Shown: positions 43,060 through 51,600, counted from the first letter of the stretch. The stretch: 64,000 bases of DNA from JALZKA01 sp963786495 (GCA_963786495.1 CAWAZL010000002.1:1240001-1304000); one strand, 5' to 3'. A program made the numbers and translations. The notes: generated by a model not told the origin, from the sequence alone.

Positions 43060-44057
43060 GCGTCTTCTTCGAGCCACTCGCGCTGCGATACGTGGCGGCG
43101 GGAATGGGTTCCGGTCTCGACCTCGTCGAGGACCTCAGAAACGAGGCCGGTGCGCTCGGCGACGACGGTGTGGCGGTGGATGGTCTCGAGGTTCTCCTGG
43201 CGGGCGACCATGAAGCCGCCTTCGCGCAGCTCGGGGTACTCGGCGGCGACGTGGCGGACCATCTCGCGGACGACGTCTTCCACGAAGCGGGGGTTGCGGT
43301 GGGCCTTTTCGACGACCGCGCGCTCGTCGGAGCGCTTCATGAGCTCGTAGATCTCAGAGCTCATCGACGAGGTAACGATCTTCAGGAGATCGCGGGCGTC
43401 GATGTCGACGTCGACTCCCTCGGAAGCGCCGAGGTGAAGCTGGCCGATGCCGCGCTGGTTGTGCGTGGCGACGGGTACGGCGTCGAAGATGCGCTCGATC
43501 TCGTCGGTTGTGAACCCGTCGGCTTCGAGCCGTTCGCGGGCCGAGTCGGCGAGGAGGCCCTGCGCGCAGGGGCAGGCGGTCATGCCCTGGGCTTCCACTC
43601 CGGTGAGGGTGCGGGTGCCGCGTGAAGACGCCACGGCGACCGCGTGGAGCTTGTAGATCTCCTGCGTGTCGAGGTCGGACTCGGGGGTTTTGACCGTGTC
43701 GGGGTAGCGGGCTTCGATGCGCACCTCGGCGCGGCAGCCGCCCTGGCGCTCGCGGACCTGCTCGGCGATGTGCGCGGCGAGGTTCTCGGCGCGCAGCGCC
43801 TCGGAGAGAACGACGGCGTCGATGGCCTCGTTGACGACCTCCTCGAAGCGGGACATGTGGACGCCGGCCTGGTCGGGGTTGAGGTCGACAAAGGCTTCGA
43901 GCTCGGCGAAGAAGAGGCCGGGAGAGCCGCCCGCCGGTGAGGCGACGTGAATGACCTTCTCGACGCCTCGAACGCCGACGCGGGTGAGGCTGACTCGTGT
44001 GTCGGGGAGGCCCGCCTGAACGTCTCGAAGCTCAGACGCTGCGGTCGTGTCGCTCAT
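43056..44057 (-). CDS. folE2: GTP cyclohydrolase FolE2 (MptA type)
   Basis: This 333-residue enzyme opens GTP for folate synthesis. It has the FolE2 hallmark TACPCAQ with the metal-binding cysteine and VPVATHNQRGIGQL with the histidine. MSSEIYELMKRSDERAVVEKAHRNPRFVEDVVREM follows the family. The ATG at 44057 (MSDTTAASELRDVQAG) was chosen; the upstream frame adds cysteines but no homology. FolE2 can use Mn or Fe and substitutes for zinc-dependent FolE. It is divergent from the sigma factor gene. Confidence 0.95.
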   Translation of the reverse strand: MSDTTAASELRDVQAGLPDTRVSLTRVGVRGVEKVIHVASPAGGSPGLFFAELEAFVDLNPDQAGVHMSRFEEVVNEAIDAVVLSEALRAENLAAHIAEQVRERQGGCRAEVRIEARYPDTVKTPESDLDTQEIYKLHAVAVASSRGTRTLTGVEAQGMTACPCAQGLLADSARERLEADGFTTDEIERIFDAVPVATHNQRGIGQLHLGASEGVDVDIDARDLLKIVTSSMSSEIYELMKRSDERAVVEKAHRNPRFVEDVVREMVRHVAAEYPELREGGFMVARQENLETIHRHTVVAERTGLVSEVLDEVETGTHSRRHVSQREWLEEDA

Positions 44058-44200
44058 GCGCCTCAGAGTAGCGCCGCAACGTGGGCCGAAATTAAGGTGA
44101 GCGCAGTGCATCCGCTCGTGGCAGATGTCGCGTTCCTCCTCTTTCATCTATAAGCTTGGCGCCGCTTCGGTGCCCAATCGGAGGAAAGGACCGGAAGCAC

Positions 44201-45331
44201 TTGGCCGGAGAGGCAGATGTCCTGTTCGTCCCCGCCGGATCGGAGGACAAGGAGGGGGAAGGCGTTGCGCTGCTCGAAATCGAGGGCCTCGGCCGCCTGC
44301 TCACCGAAGGGAGGGACCGCGGGTACCTGACGTTCGAGGAGATCACGGCGGCTCTGGAAGAGGTCGAGGTGACCAAGGAGCAGGTCAGCGGCCTGCACGC
44401 GCACCTGATCGAGCATGGGGTGGACGTCATCGCGGCGGATGGAGTGAGCGCGTACGAGGAGGCGAAGGGCACGCAGAAGGGCCCGGCGCTTGACCTGACG
44501 GTGGAGCCGAGTCTGGATTCGCTCCGCCTCTATCTGCGGTCGATCGGCCAGGTGGAGCTCTTGACGGCGGCGGGGGAGGTCGAGCTTGCGAAGCGGATCG
44601 AGCGGGGGGACATGGTCGCGAAGCGCAAGATGGTGGAGGCGAACCTGCGCCTTGTGGTGTCGATCGCGAAGGGGTATCTCGGGCGGGGGCTGAGCTTTCT
44701 CGACCTGATCCAGGAGGGGTCGCTTGGGCTGATCCGGGCGGTTGAGAAGTTCGACTACCGGCGGGGTTACAAGTTCTCCACTTATGCGACGTGGTGGATT
44801 CGCCAGGCTGTTACGAGGGCGATCGCCGACAAGTCGCGGACGATCCGCATCCCGGTCCACATGGGGGAGAAGCTGAACAGGGTGGTGCAGGTCGAGCGCC
44901 AGCTGGTGCAGTCGCTGGGGAGGGAGCCCGAGCCGGCCGAGATCGCCGAGGAGCTCAAGATGACGGTGCACGAGGTGCGGGAGGTGCTGCGCGTTGCGCA
45001 GATGCCCATTTCCCTCGAAAGGCCGGTGGGTGATGAGGACGAGTCGGAGCTGGGCGACTTCCTGGCGGACGATTCCGCCGAGCAGCCGTTCGAAACGGCG
45101 ACGGAGAGTCTGCAGCGCCAGGATGTGCAGCGGGCGCTGGATGCGCTGCCGGCGCGCGAGCGGCAGGTGATCGAGCTTCGTTACGGCCTCCGGGGGCATG
45201 AGCCGCTGACTCTCGAAGAGGTTGGGCGGGCGTTCGGGGTGACCCGCGAGCGGATTCGCCAGATCGAAACGTCGACGCTCAGGAAGCTGAAACGGCTTCC
45301 TGAAGCGCAGCGGCTGCGCGAGGACGACTGA
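44201..45331 (+). CDS. rpoD: RNA polymerase principal-type sigma factor
   Basis: This protein of about 376 residues has a region 1.1-like N-terminus (LTFEEITAALEEVEVTKEQV), regions 1.2-2 with SLRLYLRSIGQVELLTAAGEVEL, NLRLVVSIAKGYLGRGLSFLDLIQEG and YATWWIRQAVTRAI, region 3, and region 4 with GVTRERIRQIETSTLRKL. The linker to region 4 is short. I prefer TTG at 44201 because AGGAAAGGA lies about 12 bases upstream; an earlier TTG at 44156 is possible. Housekeeping or a close group 2 paralogue cannot be told from this alone. Confidence 0.9.
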   Translation: MAGEADVLFVPAGSEDKEGEGVALLEIEGLGRLLTEGRDRGYLTFEEITAALEEVEVTKEQVSGLHAHLIEHGVDVIAADGVSAYEEAKGTQKGPALDLTVEPSLDSLRLYLRSIGQVELLTAAGEVELAKRIERGDMVAKRKMVEANLRLVVSIAKGYLGRGLSFLDLIQEGSLGLIRAVEKFDYRRGYKFSTYATWWIRQAVTRAIADKSRTIRIPVHMGEKLNRVVQVERQLVQSLGREPEPAEIAEELKMTVHEVREVLRVAQMPISLERPVGDEDESELGDFLADDSAEQPFETATESLQRQDVQRALDALPARERQVIELRYGLRGHEPLTLEEVGRAFGVTRERIRQIETSTLRKLKRLPEAQRLREDD

Positions 45332-45491
45332 CGCTTGGGGGCCGCTCGTAGCGCCCGTTGCAAGGTTCAGAATTTCTTCGAAAAGGCGTGTTTAGGCCTT
45401 CGAGGGGTGGGCAAATAAGGGGTGAGGGGACAACGCTTTACGCGGACCCTCGACTGAGAGGCTCAATAGAGCATCTCCGTCCAAAGCCAAG

Positions 45492-45522
45492 CGGGCCGCC
45501 AATCCCCCCGGGCGGCCCGTTT
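45492..45522 (+). terminator. Terminator 1 after the sigma factor gene
   Basis: Stem CGGGCCGCC/GGCGGCCCG separated by AATCCCCCCG and followed by TTT. The stem sequence is nearly the same as in the hairpins at 45543 and 45856. Confidence 0.75.
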
Positions 45523-45542
45523 GCTGAAACGAGTGCCGGAAT

Positions 45543-45574
45543 CGGGCCGCCCCTCCCCCCGGGGCGGCCCGTTT
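45543..45574 (+). terminator. Terminator 2 before csbD
   Basis: The 11-bp stem CGGGCCGCCCC/GGGGCGGCCCG, with a C-rich 7-base loop, is followed by TTTCTGTT. Confidence 0.75.
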
Positions 45575-45638
45575 CTGTTGAGCGTTTTCGCAAGCCGCGC
45601 CCGGGTACGGGCATGGTTCCCCCACGAAGGAGATCGAA

Positions 45639-45830
45639 ATGAACGATGCACCGAAGAACACCGATGACGCAAAGGGCCGGGTCAAGGAGGCCGCTGGCGA
45701 CGTCACGGGCGACGACGACCTGAAGGACGAGGGCAAGGCCGACCAGGCTGCCGGCGCCGTCAAGGACGTCGCCGACTCGGCGAAGGACAAGGTCGACGAC
45801 GCCGTGGACGCGGTGCGCGACCGCACCTAA
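45639..45830 (+). CDS. CsbD-like stress protein
   Basis: This 63-residue protein, MNDAPKNTDDAKGRVKEAAG, has the CsbD repeat pattern (KGRVKEAAGDVTGDD, KDEGKADQAAGAVKD) and is highly charged and hydrophilic. AAGGAGAT lies 8 bases upstream of the ATG. CsbD-like proteins are general-stress induced with unknown action. A terminator follows at 45856. Confidence 0.88.
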   Translation: MNDAPKNTDDAKGRVKEAAGDVTGDDDLKDEGKADQAAGAVKDVADSAKDKVDDAVDAVRDRT

Positions 45831-45855
45831 GCCGCGTCGTCCAAAGACTGTTGAG

Positions 45856-45879
45856 ACGGGCCGCCTCCGGGCGGCCCGT
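45856..45879 (+). terminator. Terminator after csbD
   Basis: Stem CGGGCCGCC/GGCGGCCCG with a TCCG loop and TTCTCGTT tail. It shares stem sequence with the two hairpins upstream of csbD. Confidence 0.78.
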
Positions 45880-45923
45880 TCTCGTTCCGGCAAAGAAAAA
45901 GCCCCGCTCGGCGGTGCTTCTCA

Positions 45924-46006
45924 TGGGGGAGGTGAGATTCGAACTCACTCAGCACGAGGCACTGGATTTACAGTCCAGCCCGACTCTCCAGCTTCGGCGC
46001 TCCCCC
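45924..46006 (-). tRNA. tRNA-Tyr (anticodon GTA)
   Basis: On the minus strand, GGGGGAG pairs with CTCCCCC in the acceptor stem. The anticodon stem CTGGA/TCCAG holds the loop CTGTAAA, anticodon GTA (Tyr). A long variable arm (TGCCTCGTGCTGAG) marks a class II tRNA, and the T loop GTTCGAATC is present. It is 83 nt long. The nuclease-like frame on the same strand overlaps its first 62 nt. Confidence 0.94.
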
Positions 46007-46475
46007 TGGGAATCCGAGAGTCTAGAGCGGCGCGGTCGGGCCCGTAGATGAGCCCATCTATCGGCGGGGTGGAGTCGATCTCGAACTCCCGATACTTCGC
46101 TCCACCGACTCTGAAGTTGATGTGCGCTTGAACTGCATCGGCCGGAATGACCCACCTCCGACCATCGCCCACGAGCACGAACAGGAGGTCAACTGCATCT
46201 GCGTCAAAGACCTTTGATGTTCCCTGCCAACTTTGGTTTCCCCCGCGTGTGCAAACCGCGACAACCCACCGTGATTCTCCGCTGGTCCGCGTGCCAGAGC
46301 AGACGCTTGTCTTCACCTGTACGCGCAGCGGCCGATCGCCGAAGTCAGCGATCAGGTCGTAGTCGGGGCTGTGTCCCAGTGGCGTTGAGACGACCGCTCC
46401 GGCTCGGGTGAACCATTCGATCGCGGAAGCCTCTCCCAGGTCTCCTTGCTGGCGGCGGTTGATGAGACGTTCCAC
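45945..46475 (-). CDS. PD-(D/E)XK nuclease-like protein whose frame runs into tRNA-Tyr
   Basis: This 176-residue frame starts at GTG 46475 (VERLINRRQQGDLGEASAIEW). It has a nuclease core: GDLGEASA, then HSPDYDLIADF and RVQVKTSVCS, matching the E-(x)-PDYD-VQVKT pattern of group I intron-type PD-(D/E)XK proteins. C-terminally AYIREFEI-like strands (GGAKYREFEI) follow. The last 20 residues are encoded inside tRNA-Tyr, so this end is suspect. One extra base near 46025-46035 would instead end the gene at TAG 46022-46024, just before the tRNA. Function is unknown. Confidence 0.7.
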   Translation of the reverse strand: MERLINRRQQGDLGEASAIEWFTRAGAVVSTPLGHSPDYDLIADFGDRPLRVQVKTSVCSGTRTSGESRWVVAVCTRGGNQSWQGTSKVFDADAVDLLFVLVGDGRRWVIPADAVQAHINFRVGGAKYREFEIDSTPPIDGLIYGPDRAALDSRIPRGSAEAGESGWTVNPVPRAE

Positions 46476-46568
46476 ACGCGGACCGTATGGCTCGTCAGCG
46501 CGTGTGTGTGAAACGCACTGTGCCGACTTTGGAACTTCTGTGGAAAGCGGCGCGCTAGCGTCCTTTCC

Positions 46569-47276
46569 ATGAGCTCTCTCGAAGGACGAGTCGTCGCTGT
46601 CGCCGGTGCTGCCGGCGGCCTCGGGCCGACCGTTTGCCGCACCCTCGCCGAGGCGGGCGCGACCATCGCCGCCACCGACATCGATCAGCAAAAGCTCGAC
46701 GACCTGGCAGCGGAGCTCGGCATCCCCGAAGAGCGCTGGCACGCACAAGCGTCCGATCTCCTGAGCGCCGAAGGCGCGACCGCATGGTGCGGATCCATCA
46801 CCGAGCGCTTCGGCAGGGTCGACGGCCTCGTCCACCTGGTCGGCGGCTGGAAGGGCGGCGAGCCCCTGGCAACCGCGTCGCTCGACGACTACGAGTGGCT
46901 CCACAACCTCCTCGTCCGTACCGTCCAACACGCAACCCGCGCCTTCCACGACGCGATCGCGCACGAAGGCGGCCGCTTCGTCCTTGTCTCCTCGAGTCAA
47001 GCGCAGAAGCCGGAAGGCACGAACGCCTCCTACGGCGCCGCAAAGGCAGCAGCCGAGGCTTGGACCATCGCGCTCGCCGACTCACTCGCCGACTCGGGCG
47101 CCACGGCGAACATCGTCGTCGTCAACGCCATCCTCACTCCAGCGATGCGGGAGGAGAACCCCGACAAGCCCTTCCCCGACTTCACCTCCGTTGAGGACAT
47201 CGCCGGCGCGATCGCATTCCTCTGCTCTGACGCAGCGCAGAAGATGAACGGCGCCCGCCTCGAGCTCCATCCGTGA
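46569..47276 (+). CDS. Short-chain dehydrogenase/reductase
   Basis: This 235-residue oxidoreductase has the nucleotide motif VAGAAGGLGPTVCRTLAEAG, the D in TDIDQQK, and NAS-type catalytic residues: Ser in VSSSQAQ and the YGAAK pair (Tyr-x3-Lys). Strand order fits the classical SDR. It starts with ATG after a 93-bp gap and overlaps the next gene by GTGA. The substrate is unknown. Its partner gene, a threonine aldolase-like PLP enzyme, is coupled downstream. Confidence 0.9.
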   Translation: MSSLEGRVVAVAGAAGGLGPTVCRTLAEAGATIAATDIDQQKLDDLAAELGIPEERWHAQASDLLSAEGATAWCGSITERFGRVDGLVHLVGGWKGGEPLATASLDDYEWLHNLLVRTVQHATRAFHDAIAHEGGRFVLVSSSQAQKPEGTNASYGAAKAAAEAWTIALADSLADSGATANIVVVNAILTPAMREENPDKPFPDFTSVEDIAGAIAFLCSDAAQKMNGARLELHP

Positions 47277-48319
47277 GCCCTCCGCACGACTTCGCCTCGG
47301 ACAACCACGCGGGCGTCCACCCCGACGTCCTCGCCGCGATCGCAGACGTAAACGAGGGCCACGCCGCCTCATACGGCGGCGACGCCTGCACCGCCCGCGT
47401 CGAAGAGATCCTCCGCCGCCACTTCGGCTCCCACGCGCACGCACTCCTCGTCTTCAACGGCTCAGGCGCCAACGTCGCCTGCCTCGACCTCGCCCTCCGC
47501 CCGCACGAGGCCGTCATCTGCACCGAGACCGCCCACCTGAACGTCGACGAATGCGGCGCCCCAGAGCGCATCGCCGGCGCCAAGCTCCTCACCGTCCCCA
47601 CCGGTGACGGCAAGCTCACGCCCGACGACCTCTCCCGCTGGGACGCCCGGCGCGGCGACGAGCACTCCGCCCAGGCCCGGCTCGTCTCCATCTCCCAGGC
47701 CACCGAGCTCGGCACCGTCTACACCCCCCATGAGATCGCCGCCATCGCCGAGCGGGCACACGAGATGGACCTCCTCCTCCACGTCGACGGCGCCCGTCTC
47801 GCGAACGCCTCGGCGTCACTCGACGTTTCGCTTGCCGCGATCACTACAGAGGCCGGAGTCGACCTCGTTTCCTTCGGCGGCACCAAGAACGGACTGATGT
47901 TCGGCGAGGCAATGGTCATCCTGCGCCCCGAGCTCGCTCCGCATGCCAAGTTCGTCCGCAAGCAGCTCCTCCAGCTGAACTCCAAGATGCGCTTCTGCGC
48001 CGCACAGTTCGAAGCGCTCCTGAGCGAGAACCTCTGGCTCTTCAACGCGCGGAACGCGAACGCAATGGCGCAGCGCCTCCGCGACGCCGTCGAGCCCATC
48101 GCCGGCGTCGAGGTCGCGCAGCCGGTCGAGGCGAACGCCGTCTTCGCGAAGCTGGATCGCGCCGCCATCGACCATCTGCTCGAAACGTCGGCAGCCGAGC
48201 ACCCCTTCTACATCTGGGACGACGCGGAGAACGTCGTCAGGTGGATGTGCGCGTGGGACACCACCGCCGAAGACGTCGACCAGTTCGCCGGAGCGGTGGC
48301 CGAGGCCGTGCGCGCCTGA
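47273..48319 (+). CDS. Threonine aldolase-like (beta-eliminating lyase family) PLP enzyme
   Basis: This 348-residue PLP enzyme begins FASDNHAGVHPDVLAAI, then ASYGGDACTARVEEILRRHFG, HLNVDECGAPERIAG and the PLP-lysine motif VSFGGTKNG. HVDGARLANASAS is the PLP-contacting aspartate. This arrangement is that of low-specificity L-threonine aldolase, which splits threonine to glycine and acetaldehyde. A different beta-eliminating activity cannot be excluded. Its GTG overlaps the SDR stop (GTGA). Confidence 0.9.
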   Translation: MSPPHDFASDNHAGVHPDVLAAIADVNEGHAASYGGDACTARVEEILRRHFGSHAHALLVFNGSGANVACLDLALRPHEAVICTETAHLNVDECGAPERIAGAKLLTVPTGDGKLTPDDLSRWDARRGDEHSAQARLVSISQATELGTVYTPHEIAAIAERAHEMDLLLHVDGARLANASASLDVSLAAITTEAGVDLVSFGGTKNGLMFGEAMVILRPELAPHAKFVRKQLLQLNSKMRFCAAQFEALLSENLWLFNARNANAMAQRLRDAVEPIAGVEVAQPVEANAVFAKLDRAAIDHLLETSAAEHPFYIWDDAENVVRWMCAWDTTAEDVDQFAGAVAEAVRA

Positions 48320-48384
48320 GCTAATCTCACCCAATACGAAACAGCACCTGCTGCTTTCGGAACTAAGTTCCTCATCAGGTACCC

Positions 48385-48457
<73 letters not shown>

Positions 48458-48508
48458 CTTCGCCGTGCTGATTTCCGAGTCACCGGGCCGCCGCCGAGCT
48501 CGGCCGGT

Positions 48509-48537
48509 TTGACGCGGTCCTGACAAACCCTTAGTGT
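48509..48537 (+). promoter_or_regulatory. Candidate sigma-70-type promoter
   Basis: TTGACG at 48509-48514 is separated by 17 bp from TAGTGT at 48532-48537. It lies about 100 bp before the start of the exported beta-helix gene. Boxes of this type occur by chance, so this is a weak prediction. Confidence 0.4.
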
Positions 48538-48634
48538 TGGCCGGGCTTCGGAGGGAAATGAGGTCCGCGTTCGGCCGCATGCGGGGGACGATCTTCGAAG
48601 GCGCCTGAGCGCACATCTACTACGGAGGATCACC

Positions 48635-50149
48635 TTGTCAATACGTAAGAGGCACGCAACTGCGGCCGTCCTTGGGGCGCTTGCCGCAGGAGCACTCATC
48701 CTGCCGGGCTCGGCAATGGCCGGCTCATCGACATTCACCGTCAACGACAACGCAGCCGGCGGCGGCCCCGCGGGAGCGAACTGCGCCAACGCGGACTACT
48801 CGTCGATCCAGGACGCGGTCGACGCGTCCTCGTCCGGCGGCACGATCCTCGTTTGCGCGGGCCAGTACTTCGGCTCCGTGACGGTCAACAAGGACCTGAC
48901 GCTGAGCGGCGCACAGGCCGGCGTTGACGCGCGCACGCGCTCGGGGGCGGCCGGCGAGTCATTCATCAGCGGCAACGACGCGGACTTCAACGGCGTCTAT
49001 GAGGACGGCGGAGTCGCCCTCACCGAGAGCGGCATCACGTTCGACGGTTTCGTCGTCGCGAACTCCGCAGATCCCGCAATCGGCGCTGCGATCACGACGT
49101 CCGCGACCGAGGGCAACTACCTCGTCACGAACAACATCGTCACCGACAACACGTTCGGCATCTCCGCGAACAACGTCGACGGCTCGCCGTCAGTGATCTC
49201 GCGGAACTCGTTCTCGGACAACAACGTGGCCGGACCGGCCGCGGGCAACGCGATCTACGCCGACGGCAACGTCGACGATCTGACGATCTCGCAGAACGAG
49301 TTCTCGAACCAGACCAATGCGTCGATCCTCCTGACCGCCGTCAGCGCAGGCCCCGCGGCCAACGCAAACGTGCAGATTTCGGACAACACGTTCGAAGGTT
49401 CGAGCGCCAACCCCGCCCGGAACGAGCTCCGGATCCTCCTCCTTTACACGGAGGACTCGCAGATCACCGGCAACACGTTCAATGACATGAACAACAACGC
49501 GATCCAGCTTGCCGACGGCAACTCCGACATCGCGGTCCAGAACAACACGATCGAGGACTCCGGCTTCGCAGCCGTCCGCGTCACCGATTTCGGTGCCGGG
49601 GGCGAGAACTCCGGAATCACCGTCACCGGTAACACGCTGACCGGCAACGACGCCGCGATCAACGTCGCCCCCGACGGCCACTCCGGCGCGCTCCTTGCGT
49701 CCGGCAACCGCATCGTGGGCAACACGACCGGGATCCTGTTGAACGACACGAACGCCACGGTGAACGCCGCCAACAACTGGTGGGGCTGCAACGAGGGCGC
49801 GAACAACCCGGGCTGCGACTCGGTCGGAGGCTCGGACGCCGCTGACGTCTCCTCGGCGACGCCGCTGACCCTGTCGATCAGCGCTCCGGCGAAGATCAAG
49901 AAGGGCAAGACCAAGACGCTCACCGCCGGCATCAACGGCGGCCCGTCCTGTCAGTTCCCGGACGCCACCGCGGTGACGTTCGCGGCCGAGCGGGGCATCC
50001 TGAGCAGCGCGAACGCTCTTACCTCCGGCTGCGCGGCGACCACCTCGCTCACGGCCAAGGGCAAGAAGGGCACCGTGGCAATCTCGGCGACGCTCGACAA
50101 CGAGACCGTCAACGACACGGTTGAGTTCACAAAGAAGAAGAAGAAGTAG
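48635..50149 (+). CDS. Exported right-handed parallel beta-helix protein
   Basis: This 504-residue protein starts TTG after GGAGG. A signal peptide (AAVLGALAAGALILPGSAMA) precedes a beta-helix domain: YSSIQDAVDASSSGGTILVC, GQYFGSVTVNKDLTLSG, then many N-rich turns (NNIVTDNTFGIS, ISRNSFSDNN, ISDNTFEG). Near residue 377 is NAANNWWGCNEGANNPGC, a common loop in such proteins. The C-terminal 110 residues form an Ig-like domain ending KKKKK. It probably acts outside the cell on polysaccharide or in adhesion, though no catalytic residues are evident. Confidence 0.85.
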   Translation: MSIRKRHATAAVLGALAAGALILPGSAMAGSSTFTVNDNAAGGGPAGANCANADYSSIQDAVDASSSGGTILVCAGQYFGSVTVNKDLTLSGAQAGVDARTRSGAAGESFISGNDADFNGVYEDGGVALTESGITFDGFVVANSADPAIGAAITTSATEGNYLVTNNIVTDNTFGISANNVDGSPSVISRNSFSDNNVAGPAAGNAIYADGNVDDLTISQNEFSNQTNASILLTAVSAGPAANANVQISDNTFEGSSANPARNELRILLLYTEDSQITGNTFNDMNNNAIQLADGNSDIAVQNNTIEDSGFAAVRVTDFGAGGENSGITVTGNTLTGNDAAINVAPDGHSGALLASGNRIVGNTTGILLNDTNATVNAANNWWGCNEGANNPGCDSVGGSDAADVSSATPLTLSISAPAKIKKGKTKTLTAGINGGPSCQFPDATAVTFAAERGILSSANALTSGCAATTSLTAKGKKGTVAISATLDNETVNDTVEFTKKKKK

Positions 50150-50176
50150 GCCTCGGCCACTCCTTCGTTTAGGACA

Positions 50177-50218
50177 AGCGGCCCGGCTTCCAGGTGGAGG
50201 CCGGGCCGCTATCCTTTT
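50177..50218 (+). terminator. Terminator after the beta-helix gene
   Basis: An 11-bp perfect stem AGCGGCCCGGC/GCCGGGCCGCT, with a 12-base loop, is followed by ATCCTTTT. Confidence 0.82.
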
Positions 50219-50223
50219 GGCCT

Positions 50224-50254
50224 ACCTCGCGCCTCGGCGCAGAGGTCTTTTTTT
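50224..50254 (+). terminator. Second terminator upstream of rpmG
   Basis: ACCTCGCGC and GCGCaGAGGT pair around CTCG with one bulged base, followed by C and seven T residues. This is a strong rho-independent form, 44 bp before rpmG. It could also act as an attenuator of the rpmG-secE-nusG transcript if the promoter lies upstream. Confidence 0.8.
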
Positions 50255-50297
50255 CGAGTGGGGTCAGTTTGGCCCGGAGATGTAGAGGAGCTTCCCA

Positions 50298-50462
50298 ATG
50301 GCTCGCGGAGACGTCCGAATCGCTGTGACCCTCGCATGCGAGGAGTGCAAGCGGCGGAATTATCAGACGAACAAGTCGCGGCGAAACACGCCGGACCGCG
50401 TCGAGGTGCGCAAGTACTGCCGCTGGTGCGGCCACCACACGGCGCACAAGGAAACGCGCTGA
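50298..50462 (+). CDS. rpmG: 50S ribosomal protein L33
   Basis: This 54-residue protein, MARGDVRIAVTLACEEC, has zinc-ribbon pairs CEEC and CRWC. KRRNYQTNKSRRNTP and LEV-RKYC give the usual L33 pattern. Its position before secE is standard. AGAGGAG lies about 6-7 bases before the ATG. Confidence 0.95.
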   Translation: MARGDVRIAVTLACEECKRRNYQTNKSRRNTPDRVEVRKYCRWCGHHTAHKETR

Positions 50463-50477
50463 GCGCAACCGGTAGAC

Positions 50478-51008
50478 GTGGCCAAGTCCAGAGCACAGCG
50501 AAAGGCGGAGCAACGCAAGCGCCAGGCGCGCGGCGAGACCACGCCGCGCCCTTCGGACACGCAGGCGCAGCACGACACGCAGGTACCCGAGACAGCTGAC
50601 GTCTCTGAAGCCGAGCTCGCCGAGCGCGGCGTCAGCCTCGACGACCTCCGCGGCGCCGAGACAGAGCCCGAACCCGAAGCGCCCGCCCCCAGCCGCGGTG
50701 AGACCGCGCCCGCTTCAGACAAGACCCTCACCCGTCGCGAGCAGAAGCGCATCGAGCGCGAGCGCCGGGACGCAGCCAAGGCGTCCGTCGAGCGCCGCAA
50801 GCCCCGCGAAGTTGCGCCGCCGCCCGAGCGCGGTCGCGTCATGGCGTTCTTCGCCTCCTGCATCGCCGAGCTCCGGCGAGTCCAGTGGCCCACCCGCGAG
50901 ACACTCATCCAAGCCTCGGCGGTCACCATCGTCTTCATCGCCGTAGCCGCTGCCTACCTGGGCGTCCTCGACGCCGCCTTCAACTGGCTCATCCAGCGGA
51001 TCATCTAG
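50478..51008 (+). CDS. secE: Preprotein translocase subunit SecE with long N-terminal extension
   Basis: This 176-residue protein has one C-terminal membrane helix: ELRRVQWPTRETLIQASAVT then FIAVAAAYLGVLDAAFNWLI. That is the SecE signature. About 110 residues before it are charged and low-complexity (KAEQRKRQARGETTP, ETEPEPEAPAP, RREQKRIERERRDAAK), well beyond the ~65-residue usual size. GTG start at 50478, 15 bp after rpmG. SecE is essential and joins SecY in the channel. Confidence 0.93.
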   Translation: MAKSRAQRKAEQRKRQARGETTPRPSDTQAQHDTQVPETADVSEAELAERGVSLDDLRGAETEPEPEAPAPSRGETAPASDKTLTRREQKRIERERRDAAKASVERRKPREVAPPPERGRVMAFFASCIAELRRVQWPTRETLIQASAVTIVFIAVAAAYLGVLDAAFNWLIQRII

Positions 51009-51048
51009 ATCCGCGAGCCTCAACCCCCGAACGAGAGAGCTTTCAAGA

Positions 51049-51573
51049 ATGTTTCGCTGGTACGTGATCAACACCTACTCGGGTCACGAAAACAAGGTCA
51101 AGAACAACCTCGAGCACCGCGTCGAGACGATGTCCGCGCGGCAAAGCGTCCGCAGCGTCGTCGTCCCCACGGAGCAGGTCTCAGAGCTCAAGGACGGCCA
51201 GCGCGTCTCGATCGAGAAGCGCACCATGCCGGGCTACGTCCTCGTGAACATGGAGATGACCGACGACGCGTGGAACCTCGTCAAGAACACCCCGGGCGTC
51301 ACCGGATTCGTCGGCTCGCGCAACAAGCCCGTGCCGCTCTCCCAGCCCGAGGTCGACCGGCTCATGCACCGCGAGACCGCCGAGCGCCCGCGCGCCACGG
51401 CCCAGTTCGGCATGGGCGAGACCGTCAAGGTCATCTCCGGGCCGATGTCCGACTTTTCCGGTGAGATCGCGGAGATCAACGAGGACGCCCAGCGCCTCAA
51501 GATCCTCGTCTCGATCTTCGGCCGCGAGACGCCGGTCGAGGTCGGCTACGACCAGGTGAAGAAAGTCGCTTAG
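51049..51573 (+). CDS. nusG: Transcription termination/antitermination factor NusG
   Basis: This 174-residue protein opens MFRWYVINTYSGHENKVKNN, the NGN domain, with FVGSRNKPVPLSQPEV near the middle. The C-terminal KOW domain reads GETVKVISGPMSDFSGEI to ILVSIFGRETPVEVGYDQVKKV. It binds RNA polymerase and Rho or S10 and couples transcription to translation. It lies 40 bp after secE. Confidence 0.97.
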   Translation: MFRWYVINTYSGHENKVKNNLEHRVETMSARQSVRSVVVPTEQVSELKDGQRVSIEKRTMPGYVLVNMEMTDDAWNLVKNTPGVTGFVGSRNKPVPLSQPEVDRLMHRETAERPRATAQFGMGETVKVISGPMSDFSGEIAEINEDAQRLKILVSIFGRETPVEVGYDQVKKVA

Positions 51574-51600
51574 AGCCGCTCCCTGAGCTGAAGAACCCTT

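Larger units (their letters stand above)
45332..45638. other. Noncoding interval with two tandem terminators
   Basis: This 307-bp interval between the sigma factor gene and csbD has no credible coding frame. Two rho-independent-type terminators lie at 45492-45522 and 45543-45574. The stretch 45420-45490 before them might be a leader or small RNA ending at the first hairpin, but I see no conserved motif that names it. Confidence 0.55.

Noticed and set aside
43060..43625. Continuation of the pgsA frame across folE2
   Set aside because: The residues past 43059 read as antisense folE2, and dropping one base restores a plausible end with a 4-base stop overlap.
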